A DNA stretch of 50,018 bases from a candidate division Zixibacteria bacterium RBG_16_53_22 (GTDB taxonomy: Bacteria > Zixibacteria > MSB-5A5 > UBA10806): assembly GCA_001775395.1 (NCBI GenBank), contig MEWP01000155.1, forward strand, positions 1-50,018, in the 5' to 3' direction. The stretch's first letter is position 1. Every line of letters starts with the position of its first letter. The notes beneath the pieces were generated by a model. The model had not been told where the DNA came from. It made no database searches and saw only the letters and a list, made by a program, of their open reading frames with translations. A program made the position numbers and the translations under genes. Below, piece by piece: positions 42,060 to 50,018 of the stretch.

Positions 42060-43284
42060 CCGGAACTCTCCTCAGGATGAAAAGGCCCGTGATCATCATG
42101 ATAAGCACGGAGCCGACCGCGAATCGATACTTAACCGCGCCCAATGGGCCAAAGACTACGACCGTAATGCCCCAAATAAGCGGACCGATAACCGCCGCCA
42201 TGCGTCCCGTCAATGCGAATAATCCGAAATATCCGGCCAGACGCTCATTTTCGGCCACCAGATTGATCAGGAGCGGCCGTTCGGTGGTCCAGACGCCGCC
42301 CAGCGAAATTCCCGCCAGCGATCCCAGGACATAATAAATCGTCTTATTCTGGGTGAATATTATGCCGGCCAGGGTAACGATCCAGAGCGCCACGGTGCCA
42401 AGCAACGAATTTCGCGGCCCGAATTTCTCTGTCGCAAACCCCCATATCAGCGAGCCAAACACTGTGAATACGGTCACGGTCAAGAGGAACACCGTTATTT
42501 CATTCAGGTTGCCGAGAACGACCCGGCCCTCGGAGAAACCGGCGGCCTCGCTCAGGAAAATCGCCATGAAAAAGATAACCGTCTCGAGCGCCTCAACTAC
42601 GAAGAATCGTCCCAGGAAAAAACGCAGTATGCCGGGTCGGGCGCGGGCATCGAGGTAGACATCGCGAATTCGCTTGATTGATTCGACAGTTAATTTCCAC
42701 AATCCGAAAATGGGTTTTGGGGCTTGATCGCGAATGGTAAGAAAAAACGGAAGAGAAAAAGTCAGGAACAGGATGGCGGTCCAGGTGAAGGCCTTGGAAT
42801 AATTATGCGGCCCGGCAATCGAACCGACCACAGTGAGTCCGAACAGGGTGCCGACATATCCAAGCGCAACACCATATCCTGAGACGCGCCCCATCCGCTC
42901 GGGAGGCGCCACCTGTGGCAGCGTAGCGTCATAGAAGACCAGCGCCGCTTGATAGCAATAAATGGCCAGGGCAAACAACGTCAACTGCCAAATAACTGAC
43001 CCGCCCTTACCGAGAAGCAGTGTCGCCAGGCAGCAGCAAATAGTAAAAAATATGGTCAATGGCATGCGCCGCTGAAACTTGTCGGCGATAATGCCGGCCA
43101 GGGGCATCGAAAGGGCTACGAGGATCATGGAGGTGGATCGCGACACCGAGAGAGCCAGGTCGGGGCTTCCAAAATCATTTTTAATCATCAGGGGGAAATT
43201 GAGCGAAACCACGTTCATGGAAAAAATGGTATTGGCAAAATCATAGAACGCCCAGGTGAGGATTTTGTATTTGGGATATTTCAT
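42049..43284 (-). CDS. MFS transporter, UMF1/Atg22-like
   Basis: A 411-residue inner-membrane protein with twelve hydrophobic helices. The N-terminal YKILTWAFYDFANTIFSMN is the typical opening of the UMF1 (Atg22-like) family, and GIIADKFQRRMPL is the MFS loop 2-3 motif. Members are thought to export small molecules such as amino acids; the substrate here is unknown. The gene overlaps DUF2279 upstream by four bases and PHP downstream by eleven bases. Confidence 0.9.
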   Translation of the reverse strand: MKYPKYKILTWAFYDFANTIFSMNVVSLNFPLMIKNDFGSPDLALSVSRSTSMILVALSMPLAGIIADKFQRRMPLTIFFTICCCLATLLLGKGGSVIWQLTLFALAIYCYQAALVFYDATLPQVAPPERMGRVSGYGVALGYVGTLFGLTVVGSIAGPHNYSKAFTWTAILFLTFSLPFFLTIRDQAPKPIFGLWKLTVESIKRIRDVYLDARARPGILRFFLGRFFVVEALETVIFFMAIFLSEAAGFSEGRVVLGNLNEITVFLLTVTVFTVFGSLIWGFATEKFGPRNSLLGTVALWIVTLAGIIFTQNKTIYYVLGSLAGISLGGVWTTERPLLINLVAENERLAGYFGLFALTGRMAAVIGPLIWGITVVVFGPLGAVKYRFAVGSVLIMMITGLFILRRVPDAR

Positions 43285-43628
43285 AAAACCAGGCTGGCCG
43301 CGAGGATGCCTGTCAGGGTTCCGGCGAGATCCCAGACCAGGTCCTTGAGGCTGGCGGTCCCGTCGCGGGAGTGAAAATCCGCAATTTCCTTGGCGGCGCC
43401 GAGCGACAGGGTGAAGCTAAATCCGATGGTATGGGAGGCCGATTCCTCGATATCAAAATGCTTGTTGGCCACAATCGAGGTTCCCGCGCTGTAAAACGCC
43501 GACACCGTAAAATGCTTATACTTATCGGACGAGAACCAATTATCAGTCTTTTTCCGCTCTGCCCGTGCATCGGAAAAAAAGGCGGCAATCAGCACCGATA
43601 TAAACGCAATCTTATAAGCCCAGTTCAT
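43281..43628 (-). CDS. DUF2279 (YfiM-like) exported protein
   Basis: A 115-residue protein with a signal peptide ending near SDARA. The remainder matches the DUF2279 pattern: DKYKHFTVSAFYSAG, AKEIADFHSRDGTASLKDLV and DLAGTLTGILAA. A short hydrophobic C-terminus may anchor it in a membrane. YfiM-like proteins are uncharacterised envelope proteins. The start overlaps the HD gene by 17 bases. Confidence 0.8.
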   Translation of the reverse strand: MNWAYKIAFISVLIAAFFSDARAERKKTDNWFSSDKYKHFTVSAFYSAGTSIVANKHFDIEESASHTIGFSFTLSLGAAKEIADFHSRDGTASLKDLVWDLAGTLTGILAASLVL

Positions 43629-44157
43629 CCGATATCCTTTTCATGCCATCGAGAACCAGCCCCAGGAAATCCTCGAGGCTTAATTCAAGATTGGAGCAAG
43701 CGGCGATTGATTCGCGTCGGGCCCCGGCCGCAAAGCGCTTCTCTTTATATCGCTTCATCAGAAACGGCACATCCAGCCCGGCCAGGGATTTCGAGGGGTG
43801 CATCAGGGCCGCGGCCACGACCAGGCCGGTGGCCGGGTCGACACTAAACAGCGTCCAATCCAGTTTCGATTTGGGCGGCACGGCCTCGGCATGCGCCCGA
43901 ACAGCGTAGATCAATCCCTCATCGAAACCCTTTTCTTTGAGCCATTCGGCGGTCAGCCAGGTATGTTTCTCGGGCTTATGAATAGTGCGCTCATAATCGA
44001 GATCATGCAAGAGGCCGGCCATGGCCCAATAGTCGGGATTCTCTCCGAAATGCTCGGCCAGCCGCCGGGAGGAGGCCTCGACCGCAAAAATGTGCTTCAA
44101 TAAATTAGGCGCCTTGATCTCGGATTTAACCCACTCAAGCGCTTCTTCCCTGGTCAT
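43612..44157 (-). CDS. HD-domain metal-dependent hydrolase
   Basis: A 181-residue cytoplasmic protein of the HDIG-type phosphohydrolase family. Metal ligands are visible: H22 in LKHIFAVE, H51-D52 in AGLLHDLDYE, then IHKPEKH and RAHAEA. Family members cleave phosphate esters or nucleotides; the substrate cannot be told. The ATG has a clear AAGGAG ribosome binding site, and this is the first gene of the 44157-41019 unit. A 124-base gap with two short GC-rich hairpins separates it from the receptor gene; none has a U-run. Confidence 0.88.
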   Translation of the reverse strand: MTREEALEWVKSEIKAPNLLKHIFAVEASSRRLAEHFGENPDYWAMAGLLHDLDYERTIHKPEKHTWLTAEWLKEKGFDEGLIYAVRAHAEAVPPKSKLDWTLFSVDPATGLVVAAALMHPSKSLAGLDVPFLMKRYKEKRFAAGARRESIAACSNLELSLEDFLGLVLDGMKRISDELGL

Positions 44158-44281
44158 TGCGTCTCCTTAAAAGATATGGCAATAATACACCCCACGAAAT
44201 CTTAAATCCAGAGGATAATTCCGGCTTATCGCCGGGTTTGCGAACCGGGCAAAGCCATTTGCTTTCCCCTGATTCTCTTCT

Positions 44282-45484
44282 TCAGTCGGAGAAGCTCCAT
44301 TTAAAGCCCCACCAGACGACACGCGGAGATTCATAGTAGGGCCACCAGGTGATATAATTATCGTTCAGGATATTTTCGTCGTTGAGCCAGAACTTAAGGT
44401 CCTTGTATTGGAATTCCAGGCGCCCATTGACGGCAATGAAAGTCTTGTCGGCGCCGCTAATTATCGCTCGGAAGTCTCTTCGAGACGAGAATCGAGAGTC
44501 GAGCGAGCCGCCGATAAAAAGCTCGGGGATAAGAATCTCTTTTCGAGCCGAGAACTTGCCGAATCCCAGCGCTTTGGGCCCTTTCTCATACCCATCGGGA
44601 AGATATTTATCATCCCAGAATCTTAGTGAGCCTCCGACCTCGGCGTCAAATATCGATAGGCCGACCTTGATTGTGCCAAAGGGCTCGACATAGGAATCAT
44701 CGAAATTTGCCGGGGTAACGGTGAGGTTTCCGTCGGAATCGATCGTGTACGATGTATATATCTGGGATTCGATTTTCTTCATCGAGATACCCACGTCGAC
44801 ATCAACACTTTTCATGTCAATTATGATCCCCGAGGTCAACTGCGACAAGACAGGGGTATTAAGATTCGGCGCGGGCGCGAAAACGTATGAACGCAGAATC
44901 ACCGATGTGGTTGGCAACAGCACGTCGTCGCCTAAATTGCGAACGTACAGGTCCGGGAGACCGCGCGCGCGGAAAGCCCTTATATATGGTTTGAGTTGAT
45001 TGCTCAGTTCATACCCGATCCCAATCGAGGGCACCGCAGCGCCCTTGTCGATCTTATTCCACTCATAGCCCAGATTGAGAGCATAATATAACCGGGCTTC
45101 ATTATTATCCAGGCCCGCTCGAGCCAAGAAATGATCAGCCTGCGGCCGCTTGCCTGATAGGCCATAAAGGAGACTTCGATAATAACCGCCGCCGAACGCC
45201 AGCGTTGCGCCGGGAAGAGAATCGCTCAGGAGCGCTTCTCCTCCCGCGACGTCATACTTAGTCGACAGGCGACTATTATAGCCACTGATGGTTTGGTCTG
45301 TACGATGGTAGAGTCCGGTTACGCTAAGGAATAATGGCGCCATTAAGGAACGCTTAAATCTCAGTTCGCTCCGTGTCAGAGTGCGGCTCTGACGGGAATC
45401 CTGCGGCGTGGTAAAGTCAAATGACAGCAGACCTGTCCTGGCACGATGGGTCCAGAGATCGAGCGACAATTCCCCGCCCGCCAA
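44282..45484 (-). CDS. Outer-membrane receptor, C-terminal barrel part (after a frameshift)
   Basis: A 400-residue frame that is all beta-barrel in character (alternating aromatic strands, SLDLWTHRARTGLLSFDF, KYDVAGGEALL) and ends in aromatic WWGFKWSFSD, like outer-membrane proteins. It has no signal peptide, and a TTG start at 45484 is artificial: the same frame stays open up to about 45646 and reads PYGYSGTRWRFFRPFGKK then TYAYFTLGFKKSSGF, which continues the plug protein at 45535-46257. The two are almost certainly one gene split by a one-base shift. The full protein would be about 655 residues, like a small TonB-dependent receptor. Confidence 0.82.
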   Translation of the reverse strand: MAGGELSLDLWTHRARTGLLSFDFTTPQDSRQSRTLTRSELRFKRSLMAPLFLSVTGLYHRTDQTISGYNSRLSTKYDVAGGEALLSDSLPGATLAFGGGYYRSLLYGLSGKRPQADHFLARAGLDNNEARLYYALNLGYEWNKIDKGAAVPSIGIGYELSNQLKPYIRAFRARGLPDLYVRNLGDDVLLPTTSVILRSYVFAPAPNLNTPVLSQLTSGIIIDMKSVDVDVGISMKKIESQIYTSYTIDSDGNLTVTPANFDDSYVEPFGTIKVGLSIFDAEVGGSLRFWDDKYLPDGYEKGPKALGFGKFSARKEILIPELFIGGSLDSRFSSRRDFRAIISGADKTFIAVNGRLEFQYKDLKFWLNDENILNDNYITWWPYYESPRVVWWGFKWSFSD

Positions 45485-45534
45485 ACTGCGAATAAACCCG
45501 CCGGTGACATGGTAGCCGTTGTAATCGGTATTTG

Positions 45535-46257
45535 TTATGAACCCGCTGGATTTCTTGAAACCGAGCGTAAAGTAGGCGTAAGTTTTCTTTCCAAAGGGCC
45601 TGAAAAAGCGCCACCTGGTTCCACTGTAACCGTATGGCCCGGGGAAACCTCGACATCGGAGCGATTCACGCGATCGGCCGGCGGCCCTACCATGAAATTC
45701 AGCCCCTTCGGATAATGATTAAGAGGGTTGGCCTCGATTTCCTTCAGGATTTCCCAGGGGATCGTATTCAGGTCAGTGCCGATCACATATGGCCTGTAAA
45801 TTCCATTATAAGGAAATGGCAGACCGTTAATCGCGACATCGGCCCCACGTATATCGAGATAGTCACATGGTAAGGCCGGTGAGCCGATCGGGCCGGGTTG
45901 CGACAGGAAAAATGTCGGAAGCCCCTTGATTTCATCGGCCGGCCCCCTGGAAATAAACAGCCGGGATTGATAAATTGATCCGGACACCGTATCCCCGGCC
46001 GGGGCCTGTTCAGGGGCTTCTATCGAATCTTTCTTGGCAGCCGTGGTATCGAAAGCGGGCAATGCCTGATAAAGACTGTCTTGAAAAGAGGCAGAATCCC
46101 CTAAGGTTGGGGATACTATCAACCTGCTCGAATCGGCAGAAACGGATTCCTCCTGCCGACTCGAATCGGGCGGGACAACCTGGGCCATAAGGCCGGCGGT
46201 GTAAATCGTCGCTATCAGCCAGCCAATGGCGGCATGTAATATTCTATTCGTTTCCAA
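45535..46257 (-). CDS. Outer-membrane receptor, N-terminal plug part (before a frameshift)
   Basis: A 240-residue frame: a signal peptide (METNRILHAAIGWLIATIYT then AGLMAQ), a Ser/Asp-rich linker and a plug-like domain (LDIRGADVAINGLPFPYNGI, IPWEILKEIEANPLNHYPKG). After VEVS at about residue 206 the sequence becomes unlike the family, and it stops within 35 residues; the right continuation is in the neighbouring frame (see 45638-45647). No TonB box can be proven. It overlaps the ECF S-component gene by 43 bases. Confidence 0.8.
   Translation of the reverse strand: METNRILHAAIGWLIATIYTAGLMAQVVPPDSSRQEESVSADSSRLIVSPTLGDSASFQDSLYQALPAFDTTAAKKDSIEAPEQAPAGDTVSGSIYQSRLFISRGPADEIKGLPTFFLSQPGPIGSPALPCDYLDIRGADVAINGLPFPYNGIYRPYVIGTDLNTIPWEILKEIEANPLNHYPKGLNFMVGPPADRVNRSDVEVSPGHTVTVEPGGAFSGPLERKLTPTLRSVSRNPAGS
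45638..45647 (-). other. Frameshift site in the outer-membrane receptor gene
   Basis: At GTTTCCCCGGGCC on the minus strand one extra base in the C-run would join VEVS to GPYGYSGTRWRFF and give one open protein from 46257 to 44282. No stop codon interrupts the downstream frame. It is either a real mutation, a phase-variable C-run, or a sequencing error in a homopolymer. Confidence 0.75.
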
Positions 46258-46778
46258 ATTTTATCTATCACCAAGGATGACATTCCGAAAATAACCGCGT
46301 TGCTCGCTATATGTAAAAGCGCGAACCCGATACCGGCGATCAAAGTCGGCCAAAAAGGTCCAAAGAGAATAGCAAAAATCAGGTTCGTAGACAAATCATA
46401 CCACAGGGTCAGGAATGCGCCAATAAGAATCAGGAGGATGGCCGATTTGAGATTGGCTTTCTTGCCGACGAATAGGTTCCGCAATAGCCCGCCGGACAGG
46501 CCGAAGAGCGCAAAACCGAAAAGCTGGGCCAAGCCCACGAATATGATCGTTTGCGGGCCATTAGGGTTGAACAAGACGAAGATAGCTCCGGCCACAAGCC
46601 CAACCATGGTTCCCTCGACGGGCCCGATAAAGAGACCAGCCAAAAACAGAGCCAGGCTAAACAATTCGATATTGGGGATAGCCAGGAACGGGGCATTAAT
46701 CCCGAATGCCAGCGCCGAGAAGATGCCGATCCTTGCCACCCTGGCCAGGGGAAGCTGCCGATGACGAGTCGAAGCCAT
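46215..46778 (-). CDS. ECF transporter S-component-like membrane protein
   Basis: A 187-residue protein with about six membrane helices. LARVARIGIFSALAFGINAP, LALFLAGLFIGPVEGTMVGL and FNPNGPQTIIFVGLAQL resemble substrate-binding S-components of energy-coupling factor vitamin/metal transporters. No EcfA or EcfT gene is nearby, as is usual for group II S-components sharing a central energy module. The ligand is unknown. Its neighbour is the split outer-membrane receptor (43-base overlap), so the pair could take one vitamin or cofactor through both membranes (inference). Confidence 0.75.
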   Translation of the reverse strand: MASTRHRQLPLARVARIGIFSALAFGINAPFLAIPNIELFSLALFLAGLFIGPVEGTMVGLVAGAIFVLFNPNGPQTIIFVGLAQLFGFALFGLSGGLLRNLFVGKKANLKSAILLILIGAFLTLWYDLSTNLIFAILFGPFWPTLIAGIGFALLHIASNAVIFGMSSLVIDKIWKRIEYYMPPLAG

Positions 46779-48929
46779 CTACCGTCTGTTCAGGACGGCG
46801 ATCTTGCCGGTCTGCGAGCCGCCGTCGGTATTGACTACGTAGATATAAACGCCCGAGGCGACATAGTCGCCATTTTCATTCTTGCCGTCCCACTTGAACC
46901 CCAGGAAAGTCGAACTCCCTGCCGGATGACGGCCCATTTCGACCTGTCGGACTCGCGCCCCTGAAATATCGAAGATGTAAAGGCGGGTATCGAGGTCCGC
47001 GGAGGTGTATGAATATGGGATAGTGAGAAGGCTATTCCCATCTATGATAAATGGCGAGGGATAGGCCGTGAGAAGCCGGCCGACACCGCCAATAGATTGA
47101 TAGAAGATCATGATAGTGTCGTTCCGGGTCAACTGATCACCATCCAATTGCGATATTGCGCTTAATATATACCTCTCGTTGATACCGGTCGGGGTAAACT
47201 GCGGGAATTCGATATTAACGGCGTCATTGATTGGAAGGGACTCGACATCGATGGTCTCGAAATAGGCCGTATCGGTGGAAAGCGAATTAGTTATGATCAG
47301 GTGGGCCGCGAAAGTGGCGGTTTCCTGCCCCTGATTGGAATATCGAACTATCGGGGTAATGGGATCGCCTCTTCTGCCAGCTGCGGACGGCGAAAGAAAT
47401 CGCACCGGCCCAACGTCGCGCTGGAGAAATAGCGAATCCGCATATGTCAGCCTGCCGGCGTATGGATGGCTCGAATCGGCGCTGGCATTGACACTGGTCA
47501 CCACCGGGATAACGACAACCGCGTTGTAGGAATTCCAGTTTCTCCATTCACCTGTACCCTCCCATATTCCGGGAGTCAGCGGAATGCTTATCCATAAGCC
47601 GGTCTGAGGCCTGAAACCGACCACCGCCACCTGCCATGATTCATCCCCCAGGTTGCCGCCATCGAATTCGACCCGCACCCCTCCGGAAAACTGATTGGGC
47701 TCAATAACGATGATATTTGCGGCCAAGTCCTCGGGAGGCAACGGCAGATTGTTTATCGGGAAATATGGTATCATATTCAAATTGGCGACTAAGGCCGTAG
47801 TATCGGCGGGCGGAAACGAATCGCCCTCGCTGAAATAGATGGCCGTATCGGCAAAAGGTCCCGTATGGAAATTCCAAACCGAAAATTCGAGAAAGGCTTC
47901 ATCCAGGCTCGAACTCCTGACGGCCAGGGCATCATCGGTCGCCGGAAGAACATTGTACCCTTCAACGTCGCCGCAGCGTTCCCATATCTCGCGGATGATC
48001 GCCAGATTGTCGTATCGCTCGGCCATGAACATCGGCCAGATGCAGCTGGCATATGGGTGATACGCCTTAAAATCGCCAAAGGGCGAAAATGTCGTCAGGC
48101 CCATCCACATGTACTTGTAGAAATATGGCAGGTACCCCCGGTAATCGTTGGTATTATCATAGACCACGTCTTCCATCCAGGTGGATGCGGACTCGAGCCA
48201 CCACGGCTTGTCGTTGCCCGGATCCGAGTCGTTCCAGTTTTCGAACTCGAAGGCATCATAACCGAATTGAACGGTGTGAAAGAACTCGTGCGCGGCCGTA
48301 ACGCCGATGGCGTCAAGCGGCCTGTTAACATATGTGGGCGATTCGGCGAAATCGTTTTCTATGATAATATAGCTGAATGCCGTATGCCCGACCGATATGC
48401 TCTCCGGGACCGTGAATCCGAAAAAGCCGAAACCGAGGTTTACGGCATAAATATCCAATCTGCTGTCGCCGCCGTTGGCGTTGTCCTGCGGAGGTGTGGT
48501 ATACCCCATGGAATCGATCTCGACCGACCAGACGTGCTCAAAAATCTCGGCCATCCTATTGACGTAATCGGGAACACCGTCGGCGGGGTTGTTATCCACG
48601 CGGAAATGGTAAATTGAATCGGCTCCAGTCGTGTCGTAATGTATTACGAAATGCTGACTGGCAAATGCGAACTGCTGCAATGGGCGTTCAAGTGCTTCGG
48701 CAAGCTCGACATCATGGCGGTGACGCATGACATTAAAAGCCGATACCATTTCGGGAGTGCCGCATTTTACAGGTACGCCGACATCCAGTTGAAGTGATGG
48801 GGCCTCTCCCCAGATCGCCCTGATCCTGTTCTTGAGCGCCTTGATTCCCTCATCGCCAGATTCGGCTGATGACAAGACAGAAGAAAAGAGCAACGCAATT
48901 AAGAGGAATATCGGAATCCGCCTGATCAT
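46779..48929 (-). CDS. Secreted MXAN_6640-type metalloprotease with FlgD-like C-terminal domain
   Basis: A 716-residue secreted protein. A signal peptide precedes ESGDEGIK. The zinc motif HEFFH is at 214-218 (GVTAAHEFFHTVQFGYDAFE), and the downstream WWLESAS (E246) probably supplies the third ligand. The region DNNPADGVPDYVNRMAEIF is typical of the MXAN_6640 putative metalloprotease family. The C-terminal part has Ig-like strands and ends with a FlgD-type/C-terminal sorting domain (YPSPFIIDG, YIFDISGARVRQVE, WDGKNENGDYVASGVYIYVV), as in the giant protein. It is therefore probably exported by the same route. It abuts the ECF gene directly and follows the PHP gene with a four-base overlap. Confidence 0.9.
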   Translation of the reverse strand: MIRRIPIFLLIALLFSSVLSSAESGDEGIKALKNRIRAIWGEAPSLQLDVGVPVKCGTPEMVSAFNVMRHRHDVELAEALERPLQQFAFASQHFVIHYDTTGADSIYHFRVDNNPADGVPDYVNRMAEIFEHVWSVEIDSMGYTTPPQDNANGGDSRLDIYAVNLGFGFFGFTVPESISVGHTAFSYIIIENDFAESPTYVNRPLDAIGVTAAHEFFHTVQFGYDAFEFENWNDSDPGNDKPWWLESASTWMEDVVYDNTNDYRGYLPYFYKYMWMGLTTFSPFGDFKAYHPYASCIWPMFMAERYDNLAIIREIWERCGDVEGYNVLPATDDALAVRSSSLDEAFLEFSVWNFHTGPFADTAIYFSEGDSFPPADTTALVANLNMIPYFPINNLPLPPEDLAANIIVIEPNQFSGGVRVEFDGGNLGDESWQVAVVGFRPQTGLWISIPLTPGIWEGTGEWRNWNSYNAVVVIPVVTSVNASADSSHPYAGRLTYADSLFLQRDVGPVRFLSPSAAGRRGDPITPIVRYSNQGQETATFAAHLIITNSLSTDTAYFETIDVESLPINDAVNIEFPQFTPTGINERYILSAISQLDGDQLTRNDTIMIFYQSIGGVGRLLTAYPSPFIIDGNSLLTIPYSYTSADLDTRLYIFDISGARVRQVEMGRHPAGSSTFLGFKWDGKNENGDYVASGVYIYVVNTDGGSQTGKIAVLNRR

Positions 48930-49753
48930 CTTTGCTCCTTTACCCTTTTAAGGTCTATCAAGCAACTGTATGGCACCTTCTGGGAACCCATCAGCGCTTT
49001 CCCCTTTCTGGGGCCGTGGCAATCAGAGCCACCGGTGTAGACAAGGCCGTACTTCTTGGCCATGTTCTTGTATTTCTGAACAGTCGACCTGTCATGCAGA
49101 GAATGATAAGCTTCTATGCCATCGAGGCCCATTCCCACGAGATCGGGGACGAACTCATCGTGGTTAAGAGTTCCCGGATGAGCCAACACGGCCACGCCGC
49201 GCACGAGGTGTATCAGGTCTATCCCATGCTCGGGAGTCAGTACCGGCTTGGGGACATAGGCCGGGGCATGATAACCGAGGTACCTGGCGAATGCCTCATC
49301 ATAGGTCTGGACGAACTCCTCACGCAACAGGGCATCAGCCAGATGCGGCCTGCCAACGGCGCTATTGCCGGCGATTGATTTGACAGTCTCCATGGAGAGA
49401 TTTATGCCGAGATCGTTCAACTTGCCGACCATGGCCTCGCCCCTCTTGTATCGCTCTTTCCTGAAGATCTCGATCTTCTTGACGAATTCCGGATTTGTAT
49501 AATCGATCAGGTATCCGAGGACATGAACGTCATATCCCCTGTACATGCACGATAGCTCGACTCCGGGGTAAACCTCCAGGTCGGACCCCTCGGCGTACAT
49601 CCTGGCGGCCACAAATCCATCAACCGTGTCGTGATCGGTAACCGCAATGGCAAGCAGGTTCATCTTCAAGGCATACTTGACCGTTTCTTCCGGCGTGAAG
49701 AGACCGTCGGAGGCGTTAGTATGTAAATGCAAGTCAATATATTCTTTTTTCAT
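48926..49753 (-). CDS. PHP-domain phosphoesterase, TrpH/RNase AM-like
   Basis: A 275-residue cytoplasmic enzyme. DLHLHTNASDGLFTPEE (residues 7-23), VTDHDTVDG (38-46), GVELSC, VAVLAHPG and GGSDCHG are the metal-binding motifs of the TrpH/YciV branch of PHP proteins, which hydrolyse 3',5'-nucleotide phosphates or trim RNA 5' ends. The full set of ligands is present, so it should be active. It differs from the other PHP protein of the window, which carries an extra beta domain. The start overlaps the cyclodeaminase stop by four bases. Confidence 0.92.
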   Translation of the reverse strand: MKKEYIDLHLHTNASDGLFTPEETVKYALKMNLLAIAVTDHDTVDGFVAARMYAEGSDLEVYPGVELSCMYRGYDVHVLGYLIDYTNPEFVKKIEIFRKERYKRGEAMVGKLNDLGINLSMETVKSIAGNSAVGRPHLADALLREEFVQTYDEAFARYLGYHAPAYVPKPVLTPEHGIDLIHLVRGVAVLAHPGTLNHDEFVPDLVGMGLDGIEAYHSLHDRSTVQKYKNMAKKYGLVYTGGSDCHGPRKGKALMGSQKVPYSCLIDLKRVKEQR

Positions 49754-50018
49754 ACCAGTTTCGATTCGACGATTTTCTCCGTTTTCTCGAAGAGCTCCCG
49801 CGCTTTGGCTAACGCCGCTTGAGCTCTTGCCGTGAGGTTTTGCTTCTCGGCCTCGTTCTCGAGTCCGGGCAAGTTGATTTTAACGTTCATCATGGCCCCC
49901 TTGACCGCCGAAAGCCCCATAAGGTTGGCCACGCCCACATCGGAAATGGAATTGACATTACCTTTTTCGGCAATGACCGGCAAATTCTCCATGATCTGCG
50001 CCGTCTTCTCCATAACCT
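49750..50018 (-). CDS. Cyclodeaminase/cyclohydrolase family protein, C-terminal part (cut by window edge)
   Basis: The last 88 or so residues of a gene that starts beyond the window. PVIAEKGNVNSISDVGVANL and KGAMMNVKINLPGLENEAE are the conserved end of the FTCD_C (formiminotransferase-cyclodeaminase / methenyl-THF cyclohydrolase FchA) family. It makes or uses one-carbon tetrahydrofolate intermediates. An internal ATG at 50013 should not be taken as a start because the frame is open upstream. It overlaps the PHP gene by four bases. Confidence 0.88.
   Translation of the reverse strand, partial: VMEKTAQIMENLPVIAEKGNVNSISDVGVANLMGLSAVKGAMMNVKINLPGLENEAEKQNLTARAQAALAKARELFEKTEKIVESKLV

Noticed and set aside
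44158-44281. Terminator for the receptor gene
   Set aside because: Two short GC-rich hairpins (for example CCGGC/GCCGG near 44222-44236) have no U-run in the right direction and short stems.

Overview
The window is about 50 kb of one bacterial replicon. Every convincingly supported protein gene lies on the minus strand, so transcription runs from high to low coordinates. Gene content fits a Gram-negative, diderm member of the FCB superphylum: type IV pilins, lipoproteins, fibronectin-III and FlgD-type C-terminal domains, a PorV-like barrel, DUF4384/PEGA proteins, DUF2723 and an MXAN_6640-type metalloprotease. A Zixibacteria-like lineage is my best guess, but this is inference from gene content only. 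I saw no rRNA, tRNA, CRISPR array, phage or insertion sequence.

Layout, in coordinate order. 1-1204: the start of a prepilin peptidase and two paralogous type IV pilins, behind a strong sigma-54 promoter match. 1690-7391: a four-gene envelope operon (PEGA protein, Fn3 lipoprotein, membrane protein, DUF2723 glycosyltransferase) ending at an intrinsic terminator. 7637-8703: a phosphoglycosyl transferase gene with its own terminator, a sigma-54 promoter match and an 18-bp perfect palindrome. 8896-19652: the most interesting region, eight tightly packed or overlapping genes. A transmembrane RsbW-like kinase / PP2C phosphatase fusion with a transposase-like HTH tail comes first, followed by a ParA ATPase, a STAS protein with a winged-helix-like tail, a diguanylate cyclase, and an exopolysaccharide export set (Wza-like, Wzz-like, TPR, tyrosine kinase). 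19711-33683: a PorV/TPR barrel, a 2605-residue secreted repeat protein, two lipoproteins and a DUF362 protein, spaced so closely that they may be co-transcribed with the polysaccharide genes.

33748-36808: a terminator, two surface proteins rich in charged residues and an Fn3 lipoprotein. 36965-40305: a sigma-54 response regulator and its PAS histidine kinase, which could be the activator of the sigma-54 sites seen elsewhere. 40306-41020: a non-coding stretch that ends in a very clear small RNA gene on the plus strand (promoter, two stems, C-rich loop, terminator). 41019-44157: HD hydrolase, DUF2279, MFS transporter and PHP phosphoesterase. 44282-50018: end of a cyclodeaminase, a second PHP phosphoesterase, a secreted metalloprotease, an ECF S-component and an outer-membrane receptor split by a one-base frameshift.

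Working model (inference): surface signals sensed by the membrane kinase/phosphatase set the state of the STAS protein. With c-di-GMP from the cyclase and a ParA positioning ATPase, this controls polysaccharide assembly. The design recalls the SypE/SypA control of the syp polysaccharide in Vibrio fischeri, but the domain set and the built-in operon linkage are different.
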